This document shows, in pieces, positions 1-11,032 of a stretch of DNA of 64,000 nucleotides (its first letter is position 1; every line of letters starts with the position of its first letter). The stretch covers positions 1,860,001 through 1,924,000 of the forward strand of contig NZ_CP019630.1 of the NCBI RefSeq assembly GCF_001999245.1, given 5' to 3'. The notes below the pieces were generated by a model. That model was not told the DNA's origin. It did no database searches and was given only the letters and a program-made list of their open reading frames with translations. Source of the stretch: Roseibium algicola (GTDB lineage: Bacteria > Pseudomonadota > Alphaproteobacteria > Rhizobiales > Stappiaceae). The translations under genes and the position numbers were made by a program.

Positions 1-2269
<2,269 letters not shown>

Positions 2270-2516
2270 TAAGGACAAGGGGTTCACCACCGGTGCGCCC
2301 CTGTTTGTGCATCCGGAACGCATGTGGCCTCGGGCCATCAGTTCTTTACGGAACGACCAGAGAATTTCGGCAGGGCGCCTTTTCCGGCGACCTGTGACGA
2401 GACCGGATTTTCCGCCTCTCGCCCCGCCGGCCCGCTTTCGATAGCGGCAGGATCAGCGGAAACCGCGATCCCGGGAGAAGGACAGATCCGGAGTGCAACA
2501 CCAACCCGCCGGCGGC

Positions 2517-2536
2517 GCGCCTGAAGGCGCCAGGAG
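2517..2536 (+). promoter_or_regulatory. Hairpin abutting the rpsA Shine-Dalgarno
   Basis: Within the 272-base cmk-rpsA spacer, GCGCC (2517-2521) and GGCGC (2526-2530) can pair around a TGAA loop. The hairpin ends two bases before the AGGAG ribosome-binding site (2532-2536) of rpsA. Such a fold could limit ribosome access or be a contact site for feedback by S1 itself, which is known to autoregulate in E. coli. That function here is inference. The rest of the spacer (2270-2516) is GC-rich with short self-complementary stretches and no supported gene. Confidence 0.4.
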
Positions 2537-2541
2537 CATAT

Positions 2542-4239
2542 ATGTCTGATTACAATCCCTCCATGGAGGATTTCTCCGCTCTTCTCGAAGAGTCCTTCGT
2601 TCAGAACGACCTGTATGAAGGTGCCGTCGTAAAGGGCACCGTCGTCGCGATCGAAAAAGACCTGGCAGTCATCGACGTCGGTCTGAAGGTCGAAGGCCGC
2701 GTGCCGCTGAAGGAATTCGGCGCAAAAGGCCGTGACGGCGAAATGAAGGTCGGCGACGAAGTCGAGGTTTACCTGGAGCGCGTTGAAAACGCTCTTGGCG
2801 AAGCTGTTCTGTCGCGCGAAAAAGCTCGCCGCGAAGAAAGCTGGGTCCGCCTGGAAGTTGCTTTCGAAGCAAACGAAAAGGTCAACGGCCAGATCTTCAA
2901 CCAGGTCAAGGGTGGTTTCACCGTCGATCTGGATGGCGCAGTTGCCTTCCTGCCGCGTTCGCAGGTCGATATCCGTCCGGTTCGCGACGTGACCCCGCTG
3001 ATGCACACCCCGCAGCCGTTCCAGATCCTGAAGATGGACAAGCGCCGCGGCAACATCGTCGTGTCTCGCCGTGTCGTTCTGGAAGAAACCCGCGCCGAAC
3101 AGCGTTCGGAACTGGTCCAGAGCCTGGAAGAAGGTCATACCGTGGAAGGTGTGGTCAAGAACATCACCGATTACGGTGCGTTCGTCGACCTCGGCGGTAT
3201 CGATGGCCTGCTGCACGTCACCGACATCGCGTGGCGCCGCATCAACCATCCGTCGGAAGTTCTCACCATCGGCCAGACCGTCAAGGTGCAGATCATCCGC
3301 GTCAACCAGGACACGCATCGCATCAGCCTCGGCATGAAGCAGCTTGAAACCGATCCGTGGGATGGCATCGAAGCCAAGTACCCGATCGAAGCCAAGTTCA
3401 CTGGCCGCGTGACCAACATCACCGACTACGGCGCATTCGTGGAACTGGAGCCGGGCATCGAAGGCCTGATCCACGTTTCCGAAATGTCCTGGACCAAGAA
3501 GAACGTCCATCCGGGCAAGATCGTTTCCACTTCTCAGGAAGTCGAAGTGATGATCCTGGAAGTCGACCCGGTCAAGCGCCGCATCTCCCTGGGCCTCAAG
3601 CAGACCCTGCAGAACCCGTGGGATGCATTTGCCGAGCAGTTCCCGATCGGCACCGAAGTCGAAGGCGAAGTCAAGAACAAGACCGAATTCGGCCTGTTCA
3701 TCGGCCTCGACGGCGACGTGGACGGCATGGTTCACCTCTCCGACCTCGACTGGAACCGCCCGGGCGAGCAGGTTATCGAAGAGTTCAAGAAGGGCGACAT
3801 GGTCAAGGCCGTCGTTCTGGATGTTGACGTCGACAAGGAGCGTATCTCCCTCGGCATCAAGCAGCTTTCCGGCGATCCGATGGAATCGGGTGCAGCTGGC
3901 GAACTGCGCAAGAACTCCGTCGTGACCTGTGAAGTCATCGAAATCAAAGACGGCGGCCTGGACGTCAAGATCGCAGACAGCGACCTGACTGCCTTCATCC
4001 GTCGCGCCGACCTGTCCCGCGATCGCGAGGAACAGCGTCCGGAGCGTTACTCCGTCGGCGACAAGTTCGATGCCCGCATCACCCAGTTCGACAAGAAGAC
4101 CCGTCGGGTCACCGTGTCGATCAAGGCTCTCGAGATCGCAGAAGAGAAGGAAGCTGTCGCTCAGTACGGCTCTTCCGACAGCGGTGCGTCCCTCGGCGAC
4201 ATCCTCGGTGCAGCTCTGAAGCAGCAGTCCGAAGACTAA
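2542..4239 (+). CDS. rpsA: 30S ribosomal protein S1
   Basis: S1 binds mRNA on the small ribosomal subunit and helps start translation on structured or weak leaders. The 565-residue protein is close to the usual 550-570 length and holds six S1 RNA-binding repeats. Repeat motifs are visible as VVKGTVVAIEKDLAVIDVG, VNGQIFNQVKGGFTVDLDG, VEGVVKNITDYGAFVDLGG, FTGRVTNITDYGAFVELEP, VEGEVKNKTEFGLFIGLDG and VTCEVIEIKDGGLDVKIAD. The start ATG follows AGGAG at 2532. Rho-independent termination follows at about 4272-4301. The gene uses a narrow codon set, as expected for a highly expressed gene. Confidence 0.97.
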   Translation: MSDYNPSMEDFSALLEESFVQNDLYEGAVVKGTVVAIEKDLAVIDVGLKVEGRVPLKEFGAKGRDGEMKVGDEVEVYLERVENALGEAVLSREKARREESWVRLEVAFEANEKVNGQIFNQVKGGFTVDLDGAVAFLPRSQVDIRPVRDVTPLMHTPQPFQILKMDKRRGNIVVSRRVVLEETRAEQRSELVQSLEEGHTVEGVVKNITDYGAFVDLGGIDGLLHVTDIAWRRINHPSEVLTIGQTVKVQIIRVNQDTHRISLGMKQLETDPWDGIEAKYPIEAKFTGRVTNITDYGAFVELEPGIEGLIHVSEMSWTKKNVHPGKIVSTSQEVEVMILEVDPVKRRISLGLKQTLQNPWDAFAEQFPIGTEVEGEVKNKTEFGLFIGLDGDVDGMVHLSDLDWNRPGEQVIEEFKKGDMVKAVVLDVDVDKERISLGIKQLSGDPMESGAAGELRKNSVVTCEVIEIKDGGLDVKIADSDLTAFIRRADLSRDREEQRPERYSVGDKFDARITQFDKKTRRVTVSIKALEIAEEKEAVAQYGSSDSGASLGDILGAALKQQSED

Positions 4240-4271
4240 GATTTTCGTCTCTCTCACGAGAGTTGAAAGCG

Positions 4272-4301
4272 AAAAGCCCGGCAACAATGCCGGGCTTTTT
4301 T
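4272..4301 (+). terminator. Rho-independent terminator of rpsA
   Basis: A perfect 8-bp stem GCCCGGCA / TGCCGGGC (4276-4283 with 4288-4295) with an ACAA loop is preceded by AAAA and followed by six T residues. It ends the aroA-cmk-rpsA unit. Confidence 0.92.
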
Positions 4302-4423
4302 GTTTCTGCGTTGCGAGGGGGTTAGTGTAGGTAACGCGCCCTCCAACTTACGCCCCAAATGGGGAATGCGGCCAACTCCACCGTGCACTAGCTTCCGGCC
4401 ATGCAATCACCCGGAGCAAGAGC

Positions 4424-4720
4424 ATGTTCGACTGGTATGACCTGCGTAATTTCCTGGAAGACAATCTGATCGTCAGCATATTCGTCGGCATTGCCTTCGC
4501 AATTGCCATTGTCTGGGCGGTGGTCGTGTTCGTCCAGGCCCGCGGCGGCGGGTTCAAGGCTGTTTCAGCCAGCCTCTTTGCGACAATCGTTTCCCTGTTC
4601 TATCTCGTGATGGCCTTCGCTCTGGGCTCGTTTGCCGAGCCTCTGGTCATCATGCCCTATTTCGCCGTTCTCGCCGCGCTCAAGTCCATGGCCGTCGCCT
4701 GGCGTATCGGCGCACGCTGA
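4424..4720 (+). CDS. Small inner-membrane protein of unknown function
   Basis: I do not recognise this 98-residue protein. It has three predicted membrane segments, roughly residues 15-37 (LIVSIFVGIAFAIAIVWAVV), 46-68 (ASLFATIVSLFYLVMAFALG) and 72-90, joined by a short glycine-rich loop (QARGGGFKA). The start at 4424 follows a GGAGC-type ribosome-binding site at about 4412. It stands alone between the rpsA terminator and the convergent monooxygenase gene. Codon use resembles neighbouring genes, so I take it as real. No catalytic motif is visible. Confidence 0.75.
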   Translation: MFDWYDLRNFLEDNLIVSIFVGIAFAIAIVWAVVVFVQARGGGFKAVSASLFATIVSLFYLVMAFALGSFAEPLVIMPYFAVLAALKSMAVAWRIGAR

Positions 4721-4787
4721 TACCAGGTTCCAGACGGGTGACGTCAATCCGGCCTGGCGCGTTACGCCTGTGCTGGGCAACGCAGAC

Positions 4788-6719
4788 TTAGCGCCGCTCT
4801 TTCAGAATGCCCTGGAAATAGCCCGACAATGCTTCATGGGCATCCAGCGGCAATACCTCGGCGACGTATTGATCGGGCCGGACGATGACCAAACAGCCTT
4901 TATCCCGGTCAATGCCGCGCATTTCGAAAATGTCGTTGCCGCTTTTGAGATCCGGGCAGAACATCTTTTCATAGTCCCTCAGCCCGTAGCGGCCTTTTGC
5001 CGGTAGCAGCAGTGACGGCATGCGTTCAAGGGTCAGATCGCGATGGTTTTGCTGGAAGACTGCGCGAAGATCGATAACCGCATCGATATCTTCACCCGCT
5101 GCCGTATGACGCAAAACCGGTGAGCTCTGATCGTCTTGCAGAAAGTTGCAAAGACGATGGATAGCCGACGTTTCCGCTGCCGGGTCGCCTTTATCGGCAA
5201 AGACGAAGATCCGCCAGCGACCGTCCGCCTTTACGACATGGCCGAGCTGTACCGGCTTGGCGTCGGCAAGACGAACGACAGGGGCGGAATGAAACCGCAT
5301 GCCGATCTGGAAACCTTCCGCCAATTGCTGATGCGCACCGTCACCCGTCAACAGGGACGGGAGATAGCGCGAGGCTGTCCCAGCGGTATACCGGCCATGC
5401 TGCACAAAGTATTTCTGAACTTCAGCCGGCTCGACGCCATCGGGATTGCTTTCCGATTTCACCGGCGCACTGACAAGCTTCGCCCATTCCCGGTCGAAAT
5501 CGATCAGGTTCTGCGCAATTGCCTGGCGTTCGGCCGAATAGCTGGCAAGCAAGTCCGGTTCGCTCAGTCCCTTCAGTACGTGGGCGAGTTTCCAGCCAAG
5601 ATTGAACGTGTCCTGCATGGAGACGTTCATGCCCTGCCCGGCCTTAGGACTGTGCGTGTGGCAGGCATCACCTGCAATAAAAACGTGAGGCAAGCGGCCC
5701 GGAGCACCTTCTGCCGGAACATCATCGAACTTGTCGCAAAGCCGCTGACCGATTTCGTAGACCGACCACCAGGCGACTTCCTTCACGTCGAGAGAGTAGG
5801 GATGAAGGATGCGTCCGGCTGCGGCGATCAGATGATCGACCGTAATGTTCCGGTTCGCGACCCGCTCGTCCGGCCGCAGCTTGTCGAGTTCGACATAGAT
5901 GCGGACCAGATATCCGCCTTCACGCGGAATGATCAGGATGCTGCCTTCGCTGGCCGACTGCACCAACGCCTTGAAGCGGATATCCGGGAAGTCCGTCACG
6001 GCAAGAACGTCCATCACGCCCCAGGCCTGATTGGCACTATCGCCCTTCAACTCGCGGCCCAGCGCCCTGCGCACGGAACTGCGGGCGCCGTCGCAACCGA
6101 CCACGTATCTTGCGCGTACGGTTTCCGTTTCACCTTCGTGTCCGGGGTCCATCCGTTCCAGCTGAACCGTAACCGGCCTCTCCTGCCCTGCTTCGACCGC
6201 CATTTCCAGATCGACCAGCCGGCGGAAGTAGTTAGGCTCCAACCTGTTTGGCGAATTGCGCATGATCTCGAGATAGAAGTCGTGAACGCGCGCCTGGTTC
6301 AAAATGACATGCGGAAACTCGGACAGACCGTCCTCGACATCCTGAACCCTGCCGCTGCGGGCGATCGTGTCCGGAGTCGCTGGGTCCGGTTTCCAGAAAG
6401 TGGTCTCGTTGACCCAGTAAGCTTCCTTTTCCAGTCGCTCGGCAAAGCCGAACGCCTCGAACATTTCCATTGTCCGACAGGCGACACCATCCGCCTGGCC
6501 AAGCTTCAGGGGGCCGGCTTTCTGCTCCACGATACGGGTTCGGATGTCCGGGAAAGCCGCAAGTTGAGCGGCAAGTGTCAGGCCCGCGGGACCGCAACCG
6601 ACAATGAGGACATCGACTTCTTCCGGCAGGCTGACTGTGTTGGCCAGGGCAGTGGCGTCGGCATTAGGTTCATGAATGACCGGATCACCGGTCTTGAAGC
6701 CGTCGAGATGAAATTGCAT
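4788..6719 (-). CDS. mobA: 3-hydroxybenzoate 4-monooxygenase (FAD-dependent)
   Basis: This flavoprotein hydroxylase most likely converts 3-hydroxybenzoate to protocatechuate with NADPH and O2, feeding the beta-ketoadipate route. The 643-residue protein has the FAD GxGxxG motif (VGCGPAGLTLAAQLA, near residue 40), the DG motif (VGCDGARSSVRRALG), the GD motif (FIAGDACHTHSPKAGQGMN) and a C-terminal thioredoxin-like domain ending in GIDRDKGCLVIVRPDQYVA, typical of the phenol hydroxylase branch. Whole stretches such as GQADGVACRTMEMFEAF and SEFPHVILNQARVHD match my memory of Comamonas testosteroni MobA. It is divergent from a MarR regulator, as mobA/mobR are in Comamonas. Phenol or another hydroxybenzoate remains possible as substrate. 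The symbol is unrelated to the molybdenum cofactor gene of the same name. Confidence 0.85.
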   Translation of the reverse strand: MQFHLDGFKTGDPVIHEPNADATALANTVSLPEEVDVLIVGCGPAGLTLAAQLAAFPDIRTRIVEQKAGPLKLGQADGVACRTMEMFEAFGFAERLEKEAYWVNETTFWKPDPATPDTIARSGRVQDVEDGLSEFPHVILNQARVHDFYLEIMRNSPNRLEPNYFRRLVDLEMAVEAGQERPVTVQLERMDPGHEGETETVRARYVVGCDGARSSVRRALGRELKGDSANQAWGVMDVLAVTDFPDIRFKALVQSASEGSILIIPREGGYLVRIYVELDKLRPDERVANRNITVDHLIAAAGRILHPYSLDVKEVAWWSVYEIGQRLCDKFDDVPAEGAPGRLPHVFIAGDACHTHSPKAGQGMNVSMQDTFNLGWKLAHVLKGLSEPDLLASYSAERQAIAQNLIDFDREWAKLVSAPVKSESNPDGVEPAEVQKYFVQHGRYTAGTASRYLPSLLTGDGAHQQLAEGFQIGMRFHSAPVVRLADAKPVQLGHVVKADGRWRIFVFADKGDPAAETSAIHRLCNFLQDDQSSPVLRHTAAGEDIDAVIDLRAVFQQNHRDLTLERMPSLLLPAKGRYGLRDYEKMFCPDLKSGNDIFEMRGIDRDKGCLVIVRPDQYVAEVLPLDAHEALSGYFQGILKERR

Positions 6720-6915
6720 GAGACCGTCTCCTCCGCCACTTTCCGGCAGTTTGGCAACCGGCCCTCCTTCTTGGGAAAGGCCGGCGCCAGCATGATGGGG
6801 CCACGCGAAAGCTGCCGGTGTTCAAGCCCGGACTTCCTTGCCGCATTGCGGGTCTTTCGCGTTTGACAATTCCGCCGCGATGTCCAAACAAACATCGACA
6901 ACGGATTAATTAGAA

Positions 6916-6959
6916 AGCATACTGATTATCAGCATGCTGTCAAATATAATCAGCATACT
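6916..6959. promoter_or_regulatory. Repeated MarR-type operator between mobA and mobR
   Basis: A near-perfect inverted repeat (AGCATACTGA at 6916-6925 and TCAGCATGCT at 6929-6938, one mismatch) is followed by a second right-hand half-site (ATCAGCATACT, 6949-6959) exactly 21 bases further on, two helical turns. The array lies between the divergent monooxygenase and MarR genes, just upstream of the regulator start. It is the natural binding site for that regulator, controlling both genes. Confidence 0.7.
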
Positions 6960-6986
6960 TCCTTTTTTGACTCCCTGGAGGCGGCG

Positions 6987-7466
6987 ATGCGAAACCTTGA
7001 ACAGATGCCCGGACACCTGATCCGCCGTTTGCAGCAGATCGCAGTGGCGGTGTTTCATACGGAAGTGGATGCCGTCGGATTCGACATGACGCCGGTGCAA
7101 TTCGCAGCGCTGGTCCGGGTGGCGGAAAACCCGGGCATCGACCAGATAACGCTGGCAGGCCTGATTGCCTATGACAGGACCACGATCGCCGGCGTTGTCG
7201 ACCGGCTGGTGCAGAAGGGCTTCCTGTCACGCGCCGTGAGCGAAAAGGACAGGCGCGCAAAGGTGCTTCACATGACGGACGCCGGAACCGATGCGCTGTC
7301 GCGGCTTAGCCCTGCGGTGGAAAAGGCGCAACAGGTGATGCTCAGCGGGCTCGACCGCCAAGAGGCTGACGATTTCATGCGTCTCTTGCAAAAGGCAACA
7401 GAGGCGGTCAACGACCTCAGCCGCGCACCACTGCGTTCCGGTTCCAAGGCTGCGGAAAAAGACTGA
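6987..7466 (+). CDS. mobR: MarR-family transcriptional regulator of the hydroxybenzoate monooxygenase
   Basis: This 159-residue winged-helix protein has the MarR layout: an N-terminal dimer helix (MPGHLIRRLQQIAVAVFHTEV), the helix-turn-helix (QITLAGLIAYDRTTIAGVVDRLVQKGFL, about residues 52-80), the wing with SEKDRRAKVLHMTDAG, and a C-terminal dimer helix. MarR proteins usually repress a divergent catabolic gene until an aromatic ligand binds. The divergent gene here is the 3-hydroxybenzoate 4-monooxygenase, and in Comamonas the equivalent MobR responds to 3-hydroxybenzoate. The operator repeats at 6916-6959 overlap its own upstream region, so autoregulation is likely. Ligand identity is inferred from the neighbour. 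Confidence 0.85.
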   Translation: MRNLEQMPGHLIRRLQQIAVAVFHTEVDAVGFDMTPVQFAALVRVAENPGIDQITLAGLIAYDRTTIAGVVDRLVQKGFLSRAVSEKDRRAKVLHMTDAGTDALSRLSPAVEKAQQVMLSGLDRQEADDFMRLLQKATEAVNDLSRAPLRSGSKAAEKD

Positions 7467-7509
7467 CTGGCCTGCGAAGGTTCAGCATCAAGACCGCAAC
7501 AAGCGGTGA

Positions 7510-8004
7510 CTATTTCCCTGCCCAGAAATCCGCCTGCAGGCCGGCCGCTTCCTCTTCCAGAAGCGGACCGACAACCTCCACCTTGCGTTGCCCCGCCGCA
7601 AACACCGTCCTGCAGGGCAGGTCGAGTGTCGGATTTTCCTCGTGATCGCCCGTCTGTTCCTTCAGGGACTTTTCGGTCTGGCCAAAGACGACCCGACCAA
7701 TGCCCGCCCAGTAGACAGCGCCGGAGCACATGGCGCACGGCTCTGCCGATGTGTACATGGTGCAGCTTTCCAGAAAATCCGGGCGCCAGCGCTTGCTTGC
7801 CCGTGTCGCCAGCAGCCTTTCGGCGTGGGCGGTCATGTCCTGCCCTTCAGCGGAATAACCGTTACCCTGCTCCATCAGAACCTCTCCGTCCGGACCTGCC
7901 AGCAGGCAGCCAAATGGATGATCGCCCGTTTCCCGCGCCTGTCGCGCGATTTCGAATGCCCGGCGCAACAGCGCGATATCTTTGTCGTCATGAGTATCAG
8001 TCAC
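7510..8004 (-). CDS. Zinc-dependent nucleobase/nucleoside deaminase (CDA superfamily)
   Basis: This 164-residue protein belongs to the cytidine-deaminase-like fold that includes guanine deaminase GuaD and tRNA adenosine deaminase. The zinc site is complete: His60 and catalytic Glu62 in TAHAE, and Cys90/Cys93 in SAEPCAMC. I chose the GTG at 8004 because AAAGGAG lies six bases upstream; the longer ATG frame from 8061 lacks a ribosome-binding site and adds 19 unsupported residues. It is divergent from an ABC importer, amidohydrolase and dioxygenase set that looks devoted to nucleobases, so a free purine or pyrimidine base is a likely substrate. Guanine is the best guess, but the substrate cannot be read from the sequence. 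Confidence 0.85.
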   Translation of the reverse strand: MTDTHDDKDIALLRRAFEIARQARETGDHPFGCLLAGPDGEVLMEQGNGYSAEGQDMTAHAERLLATRASKRWRPDFLESCTMYTSAEPCAMCSGAVYWAGIGRVVFGQTEKSLKEQTGDHEENPTLDLPCRTVFAAGQRKVEVVGPLLEEEAAGLQADFWAGK

Positions 8005-8395
8005 GCAAGGCTCCTTTGATTTCTTCCCCCTGAAGGGAGCATGAACACGCGCACCCCGCAAGACTTTGCAAACAGTCAGTCACGTTGAACAGAAACACAT
8101 CAAAAGACTGGCGATTTAAAAGGCAACTGCTGAAATATTGGCCTCTTGATCACTATTCTCGCGGTTTCATCTTGAGGCTTTCTTGACAAAAATCGCGCAC
8201 CGGTTTCCCGTAGAGGTCGAGTAGAAGCGGTGGAGCCCAACGGTTCCGACATTGCTCATCTTTCAGTTGATCGACGATGCCCGGCACGAACGCGCCCGCA
8301 TCCAAGACCAGGAGATGAGAATGCCGGCCGAAGACAACAAAACGCTCCCGCCACTCGAAAACCTTCCAGAGAAAGTACAGCGAAAGGGTGTGCCG
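8005..8395. promoter_or_regulatory. Divergent promoter region of the nucleobase cassette
   Basis: This 390-base gap separates the deaminase (minus) from the importer operon (plus). It holds an A/T-rich stretch (about 8095-8160) and a TTGACA box at 8183-8188 facing the importer, although no good -10 box follows at standard spacing. An in-frame ATG at 8321, six bases after AGGAG (8310-8314), begins an upstream extension of the binding-protein frame. No regulator gene adjoins the cassette. Confidence 0.4.
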
Positions 8396-9394
8396 ATGCG
8401 CATGTTTGACGGTAAGTCGTTGGTTGTTGCCATGGCAGCAATGGTTGGGTCGTTTCCGGCGGCTGCGGCCGATCTCGTGACCTATCAGCTTGACTGGTTG
8501 CCCGGCGGTGACAAGGCGCCGATCTATGTCTGCATTCAGGAAGGCTTCTGCGAAGAAGCCGGTCTCGAGATCAAGATCGAACCGGGGCGCGGGTCTTCCG
8601 AGGCCATCACCAAGATCGCTACGGGCGCATCGGACATCGGTTCCGCGGGCATGGGTGCCCTGATGGCAGCCAAGGCGACCGAAGGCGTACCGGTGACCGC
8701 GGTCATGACCATCTTCAACATGGGACCGCACGCTTTCTACACCACCAAGGACAGCGGCATCGCCTCGATCAAGGATGTCAAAGGCAAGAAGATCGCGACC
8801 TCGCCTTTCACCTCTTCCAACGTGTTCCTGCCGCTGGTTCTGGCCGACAACGGATTGTCGGAAGAAGATATCACCCTGACCAAATCCGACCCCGGCGCTT
8901 TGGGGCCGCTGCTGATGACGGGCCAGTCGGACGCGATCATCGCCTGGCTGACCGACGTCTCGCGCTATTCCGGCCAGGCGGCGGAGGCCGGCAAGGAACT
9001 GGTCGTGTTGCCCTGGGCTGATGCAGGTCTTGAGCTTTATTCCGCATCGCTAGTTGCGGGTGACAAGTTCCTTGAGGAGCGCCCGGACGTCGCCAAGCGC
9101 TTCGTTGCGGCCTTCAAGAAGTCCCTCGAATTTGCCTATGAAAACCCGGACAAGGCAGCCGCGGCAGTTTCCGCACAGGTGCCGGAGCTTTCGGCGGAAG
9201 ACGTCAAGGGAAGCTGGCTGGATGCGTCCAAGCTTGCCTTCAACGATGTCACTGAAAAATTCCCGCTCGGCACAATCGATGCCGACAGGCTGGCGGCAAC
9301 TTGGACCCGCGTTGCCGCGGCGCAGGATCTGGACCCGGCATCCCTGAAACCTGAAGACGCTGTCAACCGCTCGTTCCTGCCGGCAGCGGAGTAA
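8396..9394 (+). CDS. ABC transporter substrate-binding protein, NMT1/THI5-like
   Basis: This periplasmic protein captures a small ligand for the importer encoded next. It belongs to the NMT1/SsuA-like family, whose members bind pyrimidine thiamine precursors, nucleobases, sulfonates or similar compounds. From the ATG at 8396 it is 332 residues with a Sec signal peptide (hydrophobic [18 protein letters not shown]). Mature-domain motifs include [48 protein letters not shown] and [11 protein letters not shown] start at 8321 has a better ribosome-binding site (AGGAG) but would give a 27-residue acidic extension before the signal peptide. First gene of a five-gene set; ligand unknown, probably a purine-like base given the amidohydrolase downstream. 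Confidence 0.85.
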   Translation: MRMFDGKSLVVAMAAMVGSFPAAAADLVTYQLDWLPGGDKAPIYVCIQEGFCEEAGLEIKIEPGRGSSEAITKIATGASDIGSAGMGALMAAKATEGVPVTAVMTIFNMGPHAFYTTKDSGIASIKDVKGKKIATSPFTSSNVFLPLVLADNGLSEEDITLTKSDPGALGPLLMTGQSDAIIAWLTDVSRYSGQAAEAGKELVVLPWADAGLELYSASLVAGDKFLEERPDVAKRFVAAFKKSLEFAYENPDKAAAAVSAQVPELSAEDVKGSWLDASKLAFNDVTEKFPLGTIDADRLAATWTRVAAAQDLDPASLKPEDAVNRSFLPAAE

Positions 9395-9401
9395 CCCTCA
9401 A

Positions 9402-10181
9402 GTGGCACTCACCAACAACGCGATCAGCTTTTCCTCGGTCGGTCAGACGTTTCTGACCGGCTCGGGATCCGTCACCGCCCTGGACGGGGTCACCGTGACC
9501 ATTGCTCAGCATGAGTTTGTAGCGGTGCTCGGCCCATCCGGATGCGGAAAATCGACCTTGCTGAGGCTGACCGCCGGACTGATGAAACCTTCAAAGGGAA
9601 CGGTGAGTGTCTTCGGCAAAGAGGTGACGATGCCGAGGGACGATGTCGGCATCGTCTTCCAGAAGCCGACATTGCTTCCCTGGGCCAATGTAGAGGACAA
9701 CGTCGTCTTTCCGGTTCGCCACAAATACGGACGGGTGACGACGAAGGACCGCGAACAGGCCCGCACCATCATCGAGACCGTCGGCCTGAAAGGATTTGAA
9801 AAGCGGCTGCCGTCGGAGCTTTCCGGCGGCATGCAGCAACGGGTCGGCATTGCCCGGGCTCTGTTTCTCAATCCGGACATTCTTCTGATGGACGAACCGT
9901 TTTCAGCGCTTGATGCACTGACCCGCGATGCCATGGGCTTTGAACTTCTTCGGTTGTGGCAGGCAAGCCCGAAGACAGTCCTTTTCATCACCCACTCGAT
10001 TCCGGAAGCCGCGCTGCTGGCCGACAGGATCCTTGTGCTCAGCGAGCGCCCCGGTCGCATCATCGCGGACCTGCAGGTGCCGACCGCCCGTCCAAGAGAC
10101 GAAAGCGCGCTGAGAACGCCGGAGATGCAGGACTTCTCGGCCGAACTCCGCTCGCTGCTGATCAGAAAGGAGGCCGCCTGA
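9402..10181 (+). CDS. ABC transporter ATP-binding protein
   Basis: This is the ATPase of the importer, 259 residues, in the NitT/TauT family. It has Walker A (GPSGCGKST, about residues 44-52), the Q-loop ([10 protein letters not shown]), the signature ([15 protein letters not shown]), Walker B ([15 protein letters not shown]) and the H-switch ([15 protein letters not shown]). It starts with GTG seven bases after the binding-protein stop, with GGAG at 9388. Its stop overlaps the permease start by one base, so subunits are translated in step. It should work at the cytoplasmic face of the inner membrane as a homodimer with the permease at 10181-11032. Confidence 0.93.
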   Translation: MALTNNAISFSSVGQTFLTGSGSVTALDGVTVTIAQHEFVAVLGPSGCGKSTLLRLTAGLMKPSKGTVSVFGKEVTMPRDDVGIVFQKPTLLPWANVEDNVVFPVRHKYGRVTTKDREQARTIIETVGLKGFEKRLPSELSGGMQQRVGIARALFLNPDILLMDEPFSALDALTRDAMGFELLRLWQASPKTVLFITHSIPEAALLADRILVLSERPGRIIADLQVPTARPRDESALRTPEMQDFSAELRSLLIRKEAA

Positions 10182-11032
10182 TGACTGTCAGCGAAACACA
10201 GGACACCGCCGCGGCGCAGACCACCCCAAAGCCCGAGCGTCTGGAACAGCCGTTGCCGGTTTCCGAAAAGCTGCTCCGGATGCCTGTCGTACTTCCCTTG
10301 ATCACCTTTTTCCTGATCCTGGTCATCTGGGAAGCCGGGACACGGCTGTTTTCCGTTCCCTCTTTCGTGCTGCCCGCCCCTTCCCGCATTCTGGGCGGAT
10401 TTGAGAGCGTTACAGCCGGACGCTGGATGGAGCATATCTGGGCAACACTTCGGGTCGCCCTCATCGGCTATGCCGTTTCGTTTGTCATCTCGCTTCCGAT
10501 TGCCGTCGGCCTGGCAAAGTCGCGTCTGCTTTCGGGGGCGTTCTATCCCTTGCTCGTGGTCATCCAGTCTGTCCCGGTCGTCGCCGTCGCACCGATCATC
10601 ATCGTGGTGCTGGGCACCGGTGATGCTCCACGCGTCGTCATCACCTTCATGATCTCGTTCTTTCCGCTGGTCGTTTCCATGACGACAGGTCTGGCCGCCA
10701 CGCCGCCTGAACTGATCGAATTGTCCAGGTCGCTGCGCGCACCGTCCTTCCGGGAGATCACCCAGATCCGCCTGCCCTATGCGACGCCTTACATCTTCTC
10801 GGGCATGAAGATTTCGATCACGCTTTCGGTCATCGGCGCTGTCGTGTCCGAATTCGTCGCCGCCGAAAAAGGCATCGGCTACTTCATCCAGTTCTCCACG
10901 TCGATGTTCAAACTGCCCCAGGCCTGGGCCGGACTGGTCATCCTCGTGATCATGTCGCTGGTCCTGTTCCAGCTGGTCAGCCTCGCACAGCGGATCTTCT
11001 TTCCCTGGTCACTGCCGAAGGGACAGAAATGA
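10181..11032 (+). CDS. ABC transporter permease, NitT/TauT type
   Basis: This 283-residue inner-membrane permease has about six membrane spans, the first at PVVLPLITFFLILVIWEAG. The coupling (EAA) loop that contacts the ATPase reads ELSRSLRAPSFREITQIRLP followed by YATPYIFSG. I start it at the ATG at 10181; the same frame extends upstream inside the ATPase gene, but that part is a shadow. It overlaps the amidohydrolase start by four bases (ATGA), tying transport to the catabolic enzyme. Confidence 0.92.
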   Translation: MTVSETQDTAAAQTTPKPERLEQPLPVSEKLLRMPVVLPLITFFLILVIWEAGTRLFSVPSFVLPAPSRILGGFESVTAGRWMEHIWATLRVALIGYAVSFVISLPIAVGLAKSRLLSGAFYPLLVVIQSVPVVAVAPIIIVVLGTGDAPRVVITFMISFFPLVVSMTTGLAATPPELIELSRSLRAPSFREITQIRLPYATPYIFSGMKISITLSVIGAVVSEFVAAEKGIGYFIQFSTSMFKLPQAWAGLVILVIMSLVLFQLVSLAQRIFFPWSLPKGQK

